Shown piece by piece: positions 1 to 9,604 of a stretch of DNA of 24,626 bases. Within the stretch, counting starts at the first letter, position 1; each line of letters begins with the position of its first letter. The stretch is from an uncultured Dialister sp. (GTDB taxonomy: Bacteria > Bacillota > Negativicutes > Veillonellales > Dialisteraceae). The position numbers were made by a program, and so were the translations under genes. The notes below the pieces were generated by a model. It saw only the letters and a list, made by a program, of their open reading frames with translations. It was not told where the DNA came from and made no database searches. The stretch lies in contig UQYL01000021.1 in NCBI GenBank assembly GCA_900545365.1, positions 1-24,626 on the forward strand, given 5' to 3'.

Positions 1-2301
1 GCCGCCGTAAGGGAAGCTGGCGAAGATCTCCTCTGCCTTTTCCGCGGGGATCCTGGCGAAGATCACCGGCTTCGTCGCCCCGTCCCGGAAGAGGCAGGGC
101 CAGCCGTTCACCGCCCGGCCTCCGCCGCTCTTTCCGCTGCCGCCGAAAAGCCGGGAAAAGAAGGAACGCTTCGGGAAGAGCGCCTCCGGCCGCGGGCGTT
201 TCGCCGCAAGGAGCGACGCCGTGCAGGCTTCCCGTCCGCCCGCCGCCTCCCAGGCGCCGCGGATGTGGGCGAGGAGCGCCTCGTCCGCCTCGATGAATAC
301 AGGAAAAGTCCCTTCTTCCAACCCGATGCGCCGGGCGTATCCCCAGGCGGCAGTGAGCCGGTCGCTGTCCGCCATGGGCGGGAAGTACTGTGTCCGGCAG
401 CCGAGGAGCGCCATAAATGTTTCCGCAAAATCCGGCGGCGCGGACTCATCTTCCGGCGGGACATACGGGCCGGGACGGAAATGCCCGTCCTCACCGAGCG
501 CCAGGTACGACCCGGCCGGCGCGCCGAGGATCTCCACCAGTTCCGGGCAGAGCTCGAGCGCTTCGGCCATGGTCATTTCCACGCCCCAGTCCCGCGAGCC
601 GTACCCGCGGGACACGCCCGTAAAGAGCCGCCAGCCGCTGTCTTTCCCATGAGGCCGCTCCCGTCGGATGAACCGAACCGGCGCGCCCGCCGCCGTTTCC
701 TTTGCCGCAAGACAGGTCATCTTTTCCCAGGATATTTCCGGCCCGGTTCCGCTGTCTTCCGGCAGGTCTCCCCGCTGCCCGTCCCGGATCTTCTGCCACG
801 CCGCCCACCGCCGGTCGATAACGGCTTTCATCTCTCGGTAGTACGTCTCATCATAGGGAAGAAAGAGATACGCCTCGTCATCAAAGCGTTTCGAGCGGTA
901 GTCCTCTCCGCCGAAATACGCGAGGGCATAGTCGTCAATATCAGAAGGATAATAGGGAGCCCGCCCCCATTCATAGTAGTACCGGGAAAAATCCTGTCCC
1001 TCCTGATTGAAGCAGGACCGCCGCAGCACGCCGCCCAGTTTATCCCGGATAAATTCCCGAAGCGCCGCCTTTTCCGGTGACTGACGCACGGTTTCCGTCA
1101 CGGCGGCGTATGTCTTCTCAAGATCCCCGCTCATGAGACTTTTCTCGATGCACCACCGGAGATAGACCGCCTGATGGCTGTACGCCGCGATATCTCCCAC
1201 GGCGAGATGCTTTTCCCTGATGGCGCGGACGCGCCAGTCCGCCTCGTCGAGGATATCTTCCCGCGCCGCGTCGTAGGCCATGCGGTGCTGGAGCGGATGC
1301 CAGCGGTGCGGGTCGACGACGAAGCTCACGTGCTCCATCGCGTCCAGCAGCTTTTCCGCGCCATGGTTCTGCTTGTAGGCGATCTCCTCCGGGTAGAGCG
1401 GGATGAGCTGGTAAAAATTGATCTCCTCTCCGCCGGGGCGGCGGCATACGAAGCCCTCTTCTTCCACCTGCTGCGGCATGATAAGGAGCATGCCTGACAG
1501 ATCGGTATCCGCCGCGAGGGGACCTCCGCAGTCGATGGTGTGCCCCCAGCCGAGCCAGGCCCCTTTCCTCACACCCACGCGGGCCGTGGATTTCAGCTGC
1601 CTGATCGGCCAGTACCACTCATCCCCGTCATCATTGATCTTCCAGTCTCCCGGCACCGCGATGACCAGCTCCGCCCTTTCGAGGCGGTATTCCGCCAGCT
1701 CCGGCGGCACGTCCATGCGGTGCGCGCCGAGGCCGACCGTCACGACAGTATAATAATCCTTGTCATCATGCGGCGGGATGACCGCCAGATCGAGACGCAC
1801 GCCGATGGAAATGGCCTCCCGCCACACCGTCTCTATGGGGCCGAAATACGCGGCGATATGCGCTTCCGCCGCTTCCCGCTCCTCCTGCGTGTACACTTCG
1901 GCGAAAGGCCTGCCGTAATCCGCCTCGATGACGGCGGCCAGCTCTTCCGCCCGGCGGCTGCCGCCGATCATCAGCGCCCGCTCCGCGCAGAACCAGGCAT
2001 TTTCCAGCGCGTCGTCCCGGTCTTCCGCCTGCCCGGACAAAGCGAAGCCGCGCCATGCCTCCGCGAGGCGGCATTGGAAATCCGCGTCCTCTCCCTGCTC
2101 CGGGAAAAGCCCTTCCAGCGCGCGGATCGCCTTCTGCCATTCCCCCAGTCCCGCGTAGGCCGCGGCCAAGCGGGCTGTAAAAGCGCTGCTCCTGTCCTGC
2201 GGCGGCAGGTACAGCACGGCCTCCGCCATGGCCCGGTACTTTCCTTCCCGCTCCCACGCGTCGAGCTGCTCCAGCAGCGCCTGCTCATTCCGGCTGTCCA
2301 T
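1..2301 (-). CDS. TPR/SUFU/DUF2185 multidomain protein, 3' end cut by window edge
   Basis: The minus-strand frame from ATG 2301 stays open for 767 codons to base 1, so the C-terminus lies outside the window. A purine-rich GGTGGGAG precedes the ATG. Residues 1-110 look like short helical TPR-type repeats. Residues about 150-325 match the suppressor-of-fused (SUFU) family: YYTVVTVGLGAHRMDVPPEL, then a DW...WYWPIRQLKSTARV segment, LGWGHTI, and FYQLIPLYPEEI. Residues about 520-610 look like DUF2185 (Imm33-like): FIRRERPHGKDSGWRLFTG followed by CPELVEIL and a GS element. A further segment near 649-683 (GLEEGTFPVFIEADEALL) may begin a DUF4253-like domain; this is tentative. No signal peptide or membrane segment is seen, so it is probably cytoplasmic. 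SUFU and DUF2185 domains are known from immunity proteins of polymorphic toxin systems, but no toxin gene is visible here. The exact cellular role is not known. Confidence 0.85.
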   Translation of the reverse strand, partial: MDSRNEQALLEQLDAWEREGKYRAMAEAVLYLPPQDRSSAFTARLAAAYAGLGEWQKAIRALEGLFPEQGEDADFQCRLAEAWRGFALSGQAEDRDDALENAWFCAERALMIGGSRRAEELAAVIEADYGRPFAEVYTQEEREAAEAHIAAYFGPIETVWREAISIGVRLDLAVIPPHDDKDYYTVVTVGLGAHRMDVPPELAEYRLERAELVIAVPGDWKINDDGDEWYWPIRQLKSTARVGVRKGAWLGWGHTIDCGGPLAADTDLSGMLLIMPQQVEEEGFVCRRPGGEEINFYQLIPLYPEEIAYKQNHGAEKLLDAMEHVSFVVDPHRWHPLQHRMAYDAAREDILDEADWRVRAIREKHLAVGDIAAYSHQAVYLRWCIEKSLMSGDLEKTYAAVTETVRQSPEKAALREFIRDKLGGVLRRSCFNQEGQDFSRYYYEWGRAPYYPSDIDDYALAYFGGEDYRSKRFDDEAYLFLPYDETYYREMKAVIDRRWAAWQKIRDGQRGDLPEDSGTGPEISWEKMTCLAAKETAAGAPVRFIRRERPHGKDSGWRLFTGVSRGYGSRDWGVEMTMAEALELCPELVEILGAPAGSYLALGEDGHFRPGPYVPPEDESAPPDFAETFMALLGCRTQYFPPMADSDRLTAAWGYARRIGLEEGTFPVFIEADEALLAHIRGAWEAAGGREACTASLLAAKRPRPEALFPKRSFFSRLFGGSGKSGGGRAVNGWPCLFRDGATKPVIFARIPAEKAEEIFASFPYGG

Positions 2302-2368
2302 GATCTCCCACCTCTCTCCTCTGTCAGCGGAAAATTCCCGCCCTGTTTCCAAAGACTCCGTTTTCTCC

Positions 2369-2377
2369 ATTGTAGCA
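2369..2377 (-). promoter_or_regulatory. Extended -10 promoter for the SUFU gene
   Basis: The minus strand reads TGCTACAAT, an extended -10 element (TG-N-TACAAT), about 70 bases upstream of the ATG at 2301. It lies downstream of the terminator that ends the neighbouring TPR gene. No convincing -35 hexamer sits 17 bases upstream. It would let the SUFU gene be expressed separately from the TPR gene. Confidence 0.5.
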
Positions 2378-2449
2378 AAATTTCCACACGCCGCGCGGTC
2401 TGCCCTTCGTATTTCTTTTCATTCCTTCCTTTTCCCAAAAGCGGACAGC

Positions 2450-2474
2450 AAAAAAGCGGCGCCGAAGCGCCGCC
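2450..2474 (-). terminator. Rho-independent terminator after the 829-aa TPR gene
   Basis: On the minus strand a perfect 7-bp stem GCGGCGC/GCGCCGC with a TTCG loop is followed by six T residues. It begins three bases after the stop codon at 2477. Confidence 0.92.
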
Positions 2475-2476
2475 TC

Positions 2477-4966
2477 TTATCTGTTTTCTGCCTGTTCCCG
2501 AAAATCGCCTGCCCGGACATAGCCGCTGTCCGTCAGGACGCCTGCCGCGCCCTTCTGCTGCAGCGCCGCTGCCGCCGCCGCTTTCAGAAACGCCTCTTTC
2601 CTCTCCGGCTTCGCGCCGCCGATGACGGTCACATCGATGCGCGCCCGGTGCGCGGGCAGCGGACAGTCTGCCTCCGCCTGGCCCTCGCTGAAGCACAGCA
2701 CGGCCGTCGCCGCTTCCTGCGCGCCCATCACCGCGTCGCTCCCGTCCGCTTCCGCCCGGAATCCCTCCGCCGCGAGCGCCTGAACGAGGGCCTCCTGATC
2801 CCACGCGGCCTCTCTCAGCAGCACCGCCGCATGGCAGAGGCCGGAAGTGTCCGCCGTATTCCGCCGCTCCGCTTCCGGGAAAGCGTCAAAAAATTCGTCG
2901 CCCCGATCCGGCGCGTACCGCAGGCTCACGCTGTAATCCAGCCCGATGAGGACAGCCTCCAGCAGCCCTTCCACGCCGCTGGCCCGCGTCTTTGTAAGCC
3001 ACCGGCTGCTTTCCAGCCCCTCTTTCAGCCGCCGGAGCCAGCCAGGATTCAGCTTCGACAAGCCCGCCCGGTTCATCTGGAAGACCACCTGCACGGCGTG
3101 CCCGCTCATATCGAAGGTGAAGCGGCAGTAGCCCTCTTCCTTCCAGTCCTTCATGACCGGCCCGAAAAGCGATTGAAATTCCCGGAAATTTTCCTCATTC
3201 ACCGTGATGCAGGAAATCGAGCGGAGCTTTTCGTCCGCCGATTCGTCCAGCCCTTCCTGGAGCTTCTTATCGCATTCCGGATCGATCCAGTGATATTCCA
3301 TCTCCTCGATGGACGCCCCGCGGAGGATCTCCTCCCGGAGCACCGTAAATTCGTGGTCGCCCGGCTCAAGGAAAAGCCCCCGCTCCACGGCGGCAAGCGC
3401 TCCTTCCTTATCGCCGAAGCAGCTCCGCAGCTTAGCCGCCTGCAGCCAGATCCACGGATAGTCCGGCTCTTCCTTCGTCCCCTGCTCGGCATACTTCCGC
3501 GCTTCCTCCAGACGCCCGCAGTACATGAGCGCCACCGAATAGCGGTAATACCACGTGCCGCACCCCGCGGCCCGCGCCTCCGAAGCGGGCATCCACTGCG
3601 CCGCCCGGTAATACCATTCGTAACTGTCCAGATTGGCGCAGGCATAAGCGTACCACAGAGCGATCTCCAAGTCGCTCCGCGCCTCCTCTGCCGTGAAGCG
3701 GCCCCGGCGGACGCCATCTTCCATAAAATGCTGAAGATACTGGAACATCGCCATGAAATACCCTGCCGTCTCCCCGGTGAATCCTTGCAGCTCTTCTCTT
3801 TCCTTCTCTCCGAGAAGCTCCCTGCCCGAAGAAGAAGGCTGAGGCATCTCCGTTTTCAGGAGCCACGCTGTCCCGATGCGCCGGCGGAACGTATGGAAAT
3901 AGCCCTGTCGGAATCCTTTCTCCTTGAAAAACGCTTCTGCCGCTTCCATGACAGGCTTCAGATCCCACGCGAGGATATCGAGATATCCCGTATACAGTCC
4001 GTCCGCTTCCCCGATAAAGGCCACCGCCGTTTCCCCGGCTTTTTCCGCCAGATGTCGTTTCAGCTCCTCCCGGAAACGGGCCGATGCGCCGTCCCTGTCT
4101 TCCTCGGCAAATTCATCAAGCCGCCACGCGAAAAAGCCCGGCGCGATGCCGTCCCGCCTTGCCGCGTCGTCCGGCCCGTCATTGGTCTCAAAATAGCCCC
4201 GCAGCAGCTCCGAGCAGGCCGTGCGGCCCCGCACTGTATCGATGCGCCAGTCCGCCTCCCTGTCCCGGATGGGCCGAAATGGATACGCCTCCTCCGCTGG
4301 CAGCGCTTCCGCTGTGATGTCCCACCGCTCCCGGAGCGGCGAAGGCGCGCGGGAAGCCAGGTACGCCGCGCTGAACGCCGCGGCTCCGCTTCCCCCATGA
4401 AAACAGATCACGCCCCGTCCGTCCCGGAATGCCAGTGAAAAAGCCGCATGAATCTCCGCCTCCGCCAGAAGCCGGGAAACAGCATCCCGCCCCGCGCCTT
4501 CCCCGCTTTCGGCGAGCGCATCCCAAATGCTTTCCTCCCTTTCCGTGAAGGCTTCCCAAAACGCTTCCGCGCGATTCCGGAAATTATTCCGAAAGAACGG
4601 ACACACCAAATGGTCCTCGCAGGCCCGGATAAAACGGACCGTATCCTCATCTCCGGGGCGGGCTTTCAGAGCCTCCTGAAAATACCGCATCGCCTCTCCT
4701 TCCCTGCCGAGATAGTACAGCGCGTATCCCGTGCGGAAATTCCAGCGGTAATCCCCTTTCAGCTCCGCTTCATGCGGCGCGAGCAGCGCCAGCGCCTTTT
4801 CAAACAGCGCCTGATCCTCCGGCCCGGCCAGATTGTTATAGGCCCGCGCCAGCTCGCTTTCCAGCTCCGGCGTCCGCTCCGTTTTCGGGATCGCCTCGAT
4901 CATTTCCACAATTTTCCAGTATTCGTCCTGTTCCGTCCATATCTGGCACTGATTGAGCGGTGTCAT
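2477..4966 (-). CDS. Large TPR-containing protein of unknown function (829 aa)
   Basis: The ATG at 4966 is preceded by GGAGG with 8-base spacing. I do not recognise a named family. Residues 1-120 form helical TPR-like repeats (for example YALYYLGREGEAMRYFQEAL), and a second TPR block lies near 440-540 (YSVALMYCGRLEEARKYAEQ and the following repeat ending EPGDHEF). The middle and the last 280 residues show no motif I can place. There is no signal peptide or transmembrane helix, so it is probably cytoplasmic. The N-terminal layout (short acidic-aromatic start, then TPR pairs) parallels the SUFU protein downstream on the same strand, and the two may be distant paralogues or partners. It has its own terminator, so the two are probably separate transcription units. 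TPRs suggest protein-protein contacts; anything beyond that would be a guess. Confidence 0.88.
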   Translation of the reverse strand: MTPLNQCQIWTEQDEYWKIVEMIEAIPKTERTPELESELARAYNNLAGPEDQALFEKALALLAPHEAELKGDYRWNFRTGYALYYLGREGEAMRYFQEALKARPGDEDTVRFIRACEDHLVCPFFRNNFRNRAEAFWEAFTEREESIWDALAESGEGAGRDAVSRLLAEAEIHAAFSLAFRDGRGVICFHGGSGAAAFSAAYLASRAPSPLRERWDITAEALPAEEAYPFRPIRDREADWRIDTVRGRTACSELLRGYFETNDGPDDAARRDGIAPGFFAWRLDEFAEEDRDGASARFREELKRHLAEKAGETAVAFIGEADGLYTGYLDILAWDLKPVMEAAEAFFKEKGFRQGYFHTFRRRIGTAWLLKTEMPQPSSSGRELLGEKEREELQGFTGETAGYFMAMFQYLQHFMEDGVRRGRFTAEEARSDLEIALWYAYACANLDSYEWYYRAAQWMPASEARAAGCGTWYYRYSVALMYCGRLEEARKYAEQGTKEEPDYPWIWLQAAKLRSCFGDKEGALAAVERGLFLEPGDHEFTVLREEILRGASIEEMEYHWIDPECDKKLQEGLDESADEKLRSISCITVNEENFREFQSLFGPVMKDWKEEGYCRFTFDMSGHAVQVVFQMNRAGLSKLNPGWLRRLKEGLESSRWLTKTRASGVEGLLEAVLIGLDYSVSLRYAPDRGDEFFDAFPEAERRNTADTSGLCHAAVLLREAAWDQEALVQALAAEGFRAEADGSDAVMGAQEAATAVLCFSEGQAEADCPLPAHRARIDVTVIGGAKPERKEAFLKAAAAAALQQKGAAGVLTDSGYVRAGDFREQAENR

Positions 4967-5042
4967 GGCGCATTCCTCCTATGTATTTCTGCAAAGCCCG
5001 CCTCTTCGGCAGTCCCTGTATCGCAAGACATGTATTTTCTTC

Positions 5043-5051
5043 AGTATATCA
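5043..5051 (-). promoter_or_regulatory. Extended -10 promoter for the TPR gene
   Basis: The minus strand reads TGATATACT (TG-N-TATACT), about 77 bases upstream of the ATG at 4966. No clear -35 is present at the expected distance. The remainder of the 4967-5200 gap shows no gene that I can support. Confidence 0.45.
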
Positions 5052-5200
5052 CAGGGACAATCCATGCCCGCAGCGCGCCGCCGCGCATCACCTGAAGAAA
5101 AGATCCGTCTCCGAATATTCCCTGTCTTTGGCTTTCCATCTCTCTTCAAACCCGCCCCCGCTTTCCCGCACAGCCGTGTTTCTTGCTGAAAACGGGCACA

Positions 5201-5225
5201 AAAAAAGCAGTGCAGAAGCACTGCC
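5201..5225 (-). terminator. Terminator of the propionate operon
   Basis: The minus strand has a perfect 7-bp stem GCAGTGC/GCACTGC with a TTCT loop followed by T6, starting 14 bases past the mmdC stop. It marks the end of the operon and implies that no further mmd gene follows in this transcript. Confidence 0.92.
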
Positions 5226-5238
5226 TTTTCTGTAAAAA

Positions 5239-5646
<408 letters not shown>

Positions 5647-5684
5647 TGTCTTTCCTCCTAAGATTTATATTTCTGACCGTCAGA

Positions 5685-6011
5685 TCAGAAGTTCTGCTGC
5701 GCACCAGCAATGCGCGCCGCAGTAGTCCAACCATTGTTCTTCTGAGCAAGGCGAATGGAAGCTACTTCGCCGCCTTCCATGCAGGCGATAGCTGCAGCAA
5801 TAGCTGCAACAACTGCGCCATTGTCAGCAGCCGGAGCCGCTGCAGGAGCTGCAGCCGGAGCCGGAGCCGCTGCACGAGCAGGAGCAGCTGCTGCGGCAGA
5901 AGTGGATCCACCTTCGGCAGGAGCGACAGCGGAACGCAGGTTCATCAACATTACGAGGCAAACTACTGCAACAATGGCGGTAAAGCCGGTAATGTAAACT
6001 AAGATATCCAT
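5685..6011 (-). CDS. mmdD: Methylmalonyl-CoA decarboxylase delta subunit (OadG family)
   Basis: This 108-residue protein has one N-terminal membrane helix (about residues 4-24, ITGFTAIVAVVCLVMLMNL), an Ala/Pro-rich linker, and a C-terminal segment with VVAAIAAAIACMEGG and WTTAARIAG. This is the architecture of OadG/MmdD subunits, which hold the carboxyltransferase and the membrane pump together. In Veillonella a separate small epsilon subunit resembles the C-terminal part of delta (family knowledge); here I see only this one gene. It lies between mmdA (47-base gap) and mmdC (38-base gap). An AAGGATGG-type ribosome site precedes the ATG. Small OadG-like proteins are poorly conserved, so the assignment leans on context as well as the membrane helix and C-terminal motif. 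Confidence 0.85.
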   Translation of the reverse strand: MDILVYITGFTAIVAVVCLVMLMNLRSAVAPAEGGSTSAAAAAPARAAAPAPAAAPAAAPAADNGAVVAAIAAAIACMEGGEVASIRLAQKNNGWTTAARIAGAQQNF

Positions 6012-6058
6012 CTGTCCCCATCCTTTCTAAATAATGTTGTATTCAAGCGGCCTTGATA

Positions 6059-7588
<1,530 letters not shown>

Positions 7589-7626
7589 TCTTACACCTCC
7601 AAAAAATTGGTATCCCCATTGGGGGA

Positions 7627-7652
7627 AGCGCCGAGCCGGAAAGCCCGGCGCT
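7627..7652 (-). other. Intercistronic hairpin between mce and mmdA
   Basis: The minus-strand transcript can form a 7-bp AGCGCCG/CGGCGCT stem with a GC-rich inner loop, in the 95-base gap between mce and mmdA. No T run follows, so it is more likely an RNA processing or stability element than a terminator. Confidence 0.6.
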
Positions 7653-7683
7653 GAACTTCTAAATCATCTTGAGAAAGAACGAA

Positions 7684-8127
7684 TTAGAAGGACGGGCCTC
7701 CCTGACGTTCGGTCAGTTCGATGAGAACGCCGGTTGCTTTCGGGTGCAGGAAAGCAATGTGGCAGCCGCCGGCACCTACGCGCCAATGTTTGTCGATCAG
7801 TGCTACGCCCTTTTCCTGGAGTTCGGTCAGAGCTGCGGTGATGTCGTCTACGCGGAGAGCGACATGCTGATAGCCGTCATGGCCGCCGTTCTTAGCGATG
7901 AAGCGAGCGATCGGGCCGTCTTCCGTGGTGGATCCCAGGAATTCCAGTTCGCATGCTTCCGTCTGAGCGGACGGTTTGAAGAAGCTGGTCGTTACGTGCT
8001 GATCTTCGACAGTTTCGTCTGCCATGGTCGGATCAAGGCCAAGAACTTCTTTCATCATTTTCTTCTTGCCTTCGAGATCGCTTACTGCGATGCCGACATG
8101 ATCTACGCACAAAACTTTAAATGCCAT
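7684..8127 (-). CDS. mce: Methylmalonyl-CoA epimerase
   Basis: This 147-residue glyoxalase-fold (VOC) protein interconverts R- and S-methylmalonyl-CoA, linking the mutase product (R) to the decarboxylase substrate (S). It begins with VDHVGIAVSDLEGKKKMMKE and carries VEDQHVTTSFF, ELEFLGST, the HVALRVDDI strand and, near the end, HPKATGVLIELTE. The His and Glu metal ligands of the family are visible in VDHVGIAV, HVALRV and LIELTE. AAGGAGG precedes the ATG. The gene sits 19 bases after meaB and before mmdA, the biochemically expected place. The length is typical for bacterial Mce. Confidence 0.95.
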   Translation of the reverse strand: MAFKVLCVDHVGIAVSDLEGKKKMMKEVLGLDPTMADETVEDQHVTTSFFKPSAQTEACELEFLGSTTEDGPIARFIAKNGGHDGYQHVALRVDDITAALTELQEKGVALIDKHWRVGAGGCHIAFLHPKATGVLIELTERQGGPSF

Positions 8128-8146
8128 AATAATTCCTCCTTTGAAA

Positions 8147-9085
8147 TTATTTGAATATATCTCCCACGATGGAATCTACGACTGTGTAGGGATCTGTCTC
8201 CCGTTCATAGACGCGTTCCACGTAGTCGGCAAATTTGCCCGACGCCGTAATTTCTTCCATTACGTGGCGGGAAATACGATCATGAATCATCTCGCTCATC
8301 TCGCTCTTGACGCGTTCGCGGCGTCTTTCTTCGAGAAGACCGGATTCTTCAAGATACTTGCGATGTTCATTCAGGCCGTTGACGACGTCTTCGATGCCCT
8401 TGCCTTCATTGGCGATGGTTCTCGCGATCGGAGGTCTCCAATCCTGAGCTTCGCCGAGATCGAGCATCATCTCAATTTCTACATTGAGACGATCGGCACC
8501 GTCGCGGTCGCATTTGTTGATGGCGTATACGTCGCCGATCTCCAGAATGCCCGCTTTGATCGCCTGGATGTCGTCGCCTAGTCCAGGTACGAGCACAATC
8601 AGTGTCGTATCCGCATTTTTAACAATATCAACTTCAGACTGACCGACGCCTACGGTTTCAATGAGGATGACATCCAGTCCCCAGGCATCCATCAATTTGA
8701 CTGCATCAGCTGTCTTTCTGGACAAACCTCCCAGACTGCCGCGCGTACCCATGCTGCGGATATAAACACCCTGATCCAACGTCAGATCATTCATACGGAT
8801 GCGGTCGCCGAGAATCGCGCCGCCGCTGAATGGACTTGTCGGGTCGATCGCACAAACGCCGACGGTTTTGCCCATCTTCCGGTAGAATTTTACGAGATTG
8901 TCTGACAGTGTGCTCTTACCCGCACCAGGCGCACCGGTAACACCGATGACCTGTGCACGACCAGTATGGTGATAGATCTCTTTCATGATCTCTTCATAGC
9001 CATCCTGCTCGTTTTCTACGATGGTTATTGCTCTCGCCAAGGCACGTCTGGAACCATTCCAAAAGTCTTTCATAGAAAATTCCAT
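8147..9085 (-). CDS. meaB: MeaB/ArgK-type G-protein chaperone of methylmalonyl-CoA mutase
   Basis: This G3E-family GTPase protects methylmalonyl-CoA mutase and gates cofactor loading. From ATG 9085 it is 312 residues. Walker A is GAPGAGKST at residues 51-59, followed by DPTSPFSGGAILGDRIRM, the switch/base motif ETVGVGQSEVDI, and NKCDRDGAD for guanine recognition. The C-terminal dimerisation helices are present. I chose 9085 because GGCGG lies 8 bases upstream and the family begins about here. An upstream in-frame ATG at 9154 would add 23 residues (MRRGCRKGG...) that cross an intergenic hairpin and do not look conserved. Older annotations call this family LAO/AO transport ATPase or ArgK, which is misleading beside mutase genes. 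Confidence 0.94.
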   Translation of the reverse strand: MEFSMKDFWNGSRRALARAITIVENEQDGYEEIMKEIYHHTGRAQVIGVTGAPGAGKSTLSDNLVKFYRKMGKTVGVCAIDPTSPFSGGAILGDRIRMNDLTLDQGVYIRSMGTRGSLGGLSRKTADAVKLMDAWGLDVILIETVGVGQSEVDIVKNADTTLIVLVPGLGDDIQAIKAGILEIGDVYAINKCDRDGADRLNVEIEMMLDLGEAQDWRPPIARTIANEGKGIEDVVNGLNEHRKYLEESGLLEERRRERVKSEMSEMIHDRISRHVMEEITASGKFADYVERVYERETDPYTVVDSIVGDIFK

Positions 9086-9124
9086 GGATGGTACCGCCTT
9101 TACATAAGAGTAAAAGTTGTGTAC

Positions 9125-9147
9125 GGGGCCGCCTTTACGGCAGCCCC
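9125..9147 (-). other. Stable intercistronic hairpin before meaB
   Basis: A nine-base-pair stem GGGGCTGCC/GGCGGCCCC (one G-T pair) with a five-base loop lies between the mutase B12 subunit stop and the meaB start. No T run follows directly. It may stabilise the upstream message or lower read-through into meaB. Confidence 0.6.
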
Positions 9148-9180
9148 GCCGCAACTAAAAGCCTGTATCTGTCTTCCGAA

Positions 9181-9573
9181 TCAGACGTTAGCTTTGATGA
9201 AGTCGATGATTTCTTTGGTCGGGGTGCCAGGGGTGAAGACAGCCTTCACGCCAGCAGCTTCGAGGCCGGGGATATCAGCAGCCGGGATTACGCCGCCGCC
9301 GATAACGAGGACGTCGCCCATTCCTTTTGCTTTCAGGCCTTCAACAACTTCCGGGAAAAGGGTGTTGTGAGCGCCGGAGAGCAGGGACAGAGCTACGACA
9401 TCAACGTCTTCTGCGTCAGCTGCTTCAACGATCTGCGGTACGGTCTGACGAAGGCCGGTGTAAATAACTTCCATGCCTGCATCACGGAGAGCGCGAGCGA
9501 CAACTTTAGCGCCGCGGTCATGTCCGTCGAGGCCCGGTTTTGCTACGAGTACTCTGATTTTCTTATCTGCCAT
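9181..9573 (-). CDS. Methylmalonyl-CoA mutase, small B12-binding subunit
   Basis: This 130-residue protein is a free-standing cobalamin-binding domain. The B12 motif appears as DGHDRG near residue 18, whose His ligates cobalt, followed by VVALSLLSGAH and the nucleotide-tail loop VIGGGVIPAADIPGL. C-terminal TPTKEIIDFI matches the domain end in MCM. GGAGG lies upstream of the ATG. It follows the large subunit by 31 bases. The split into catalytic and B12 polypeptides is also found in archaeal MCM, 2-hydroxyisobutyryl-CoA mutase and Negativicutes, whereas Propionibacterium and human enzymes have the domain fused. Together with the large subunit it converts succinyl-CoA to R-methylmalonyl-CoA. 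Confidence 0.95.
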   Translation of the reverse strand: MADKKIRVLVAKPGLDGHDRGAKVVARALRDAGMEVIYTGLRQTVPQIVEAADAEDVDVVALSLLSGAHNTLFPEVVEGLKAKGMGDVLVIGGGVIPAADIPGLEAAGVKAVFTPGTPTKEIIDFIKANV

Positions 9574-9604
9574 AGTTGATTACCTCCAGAAAGTTCCCTT
9601 CAAA

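Noticed and set aside
2228..4438. 736-codon plus-strand open frame opposite the TPR gene
   Set aside because: Composition is typical of a GC-rich shadow; the minus-strand frame has TPR repeats, a ribosome site and a terminator.
9086..9154. Longer N-terminus for meaB from ATG 9154
   Set aside because: It would translate through a strong intergenic hairpin and add residues unlike the family; ATG 9085 has a better-placed ribosome site.
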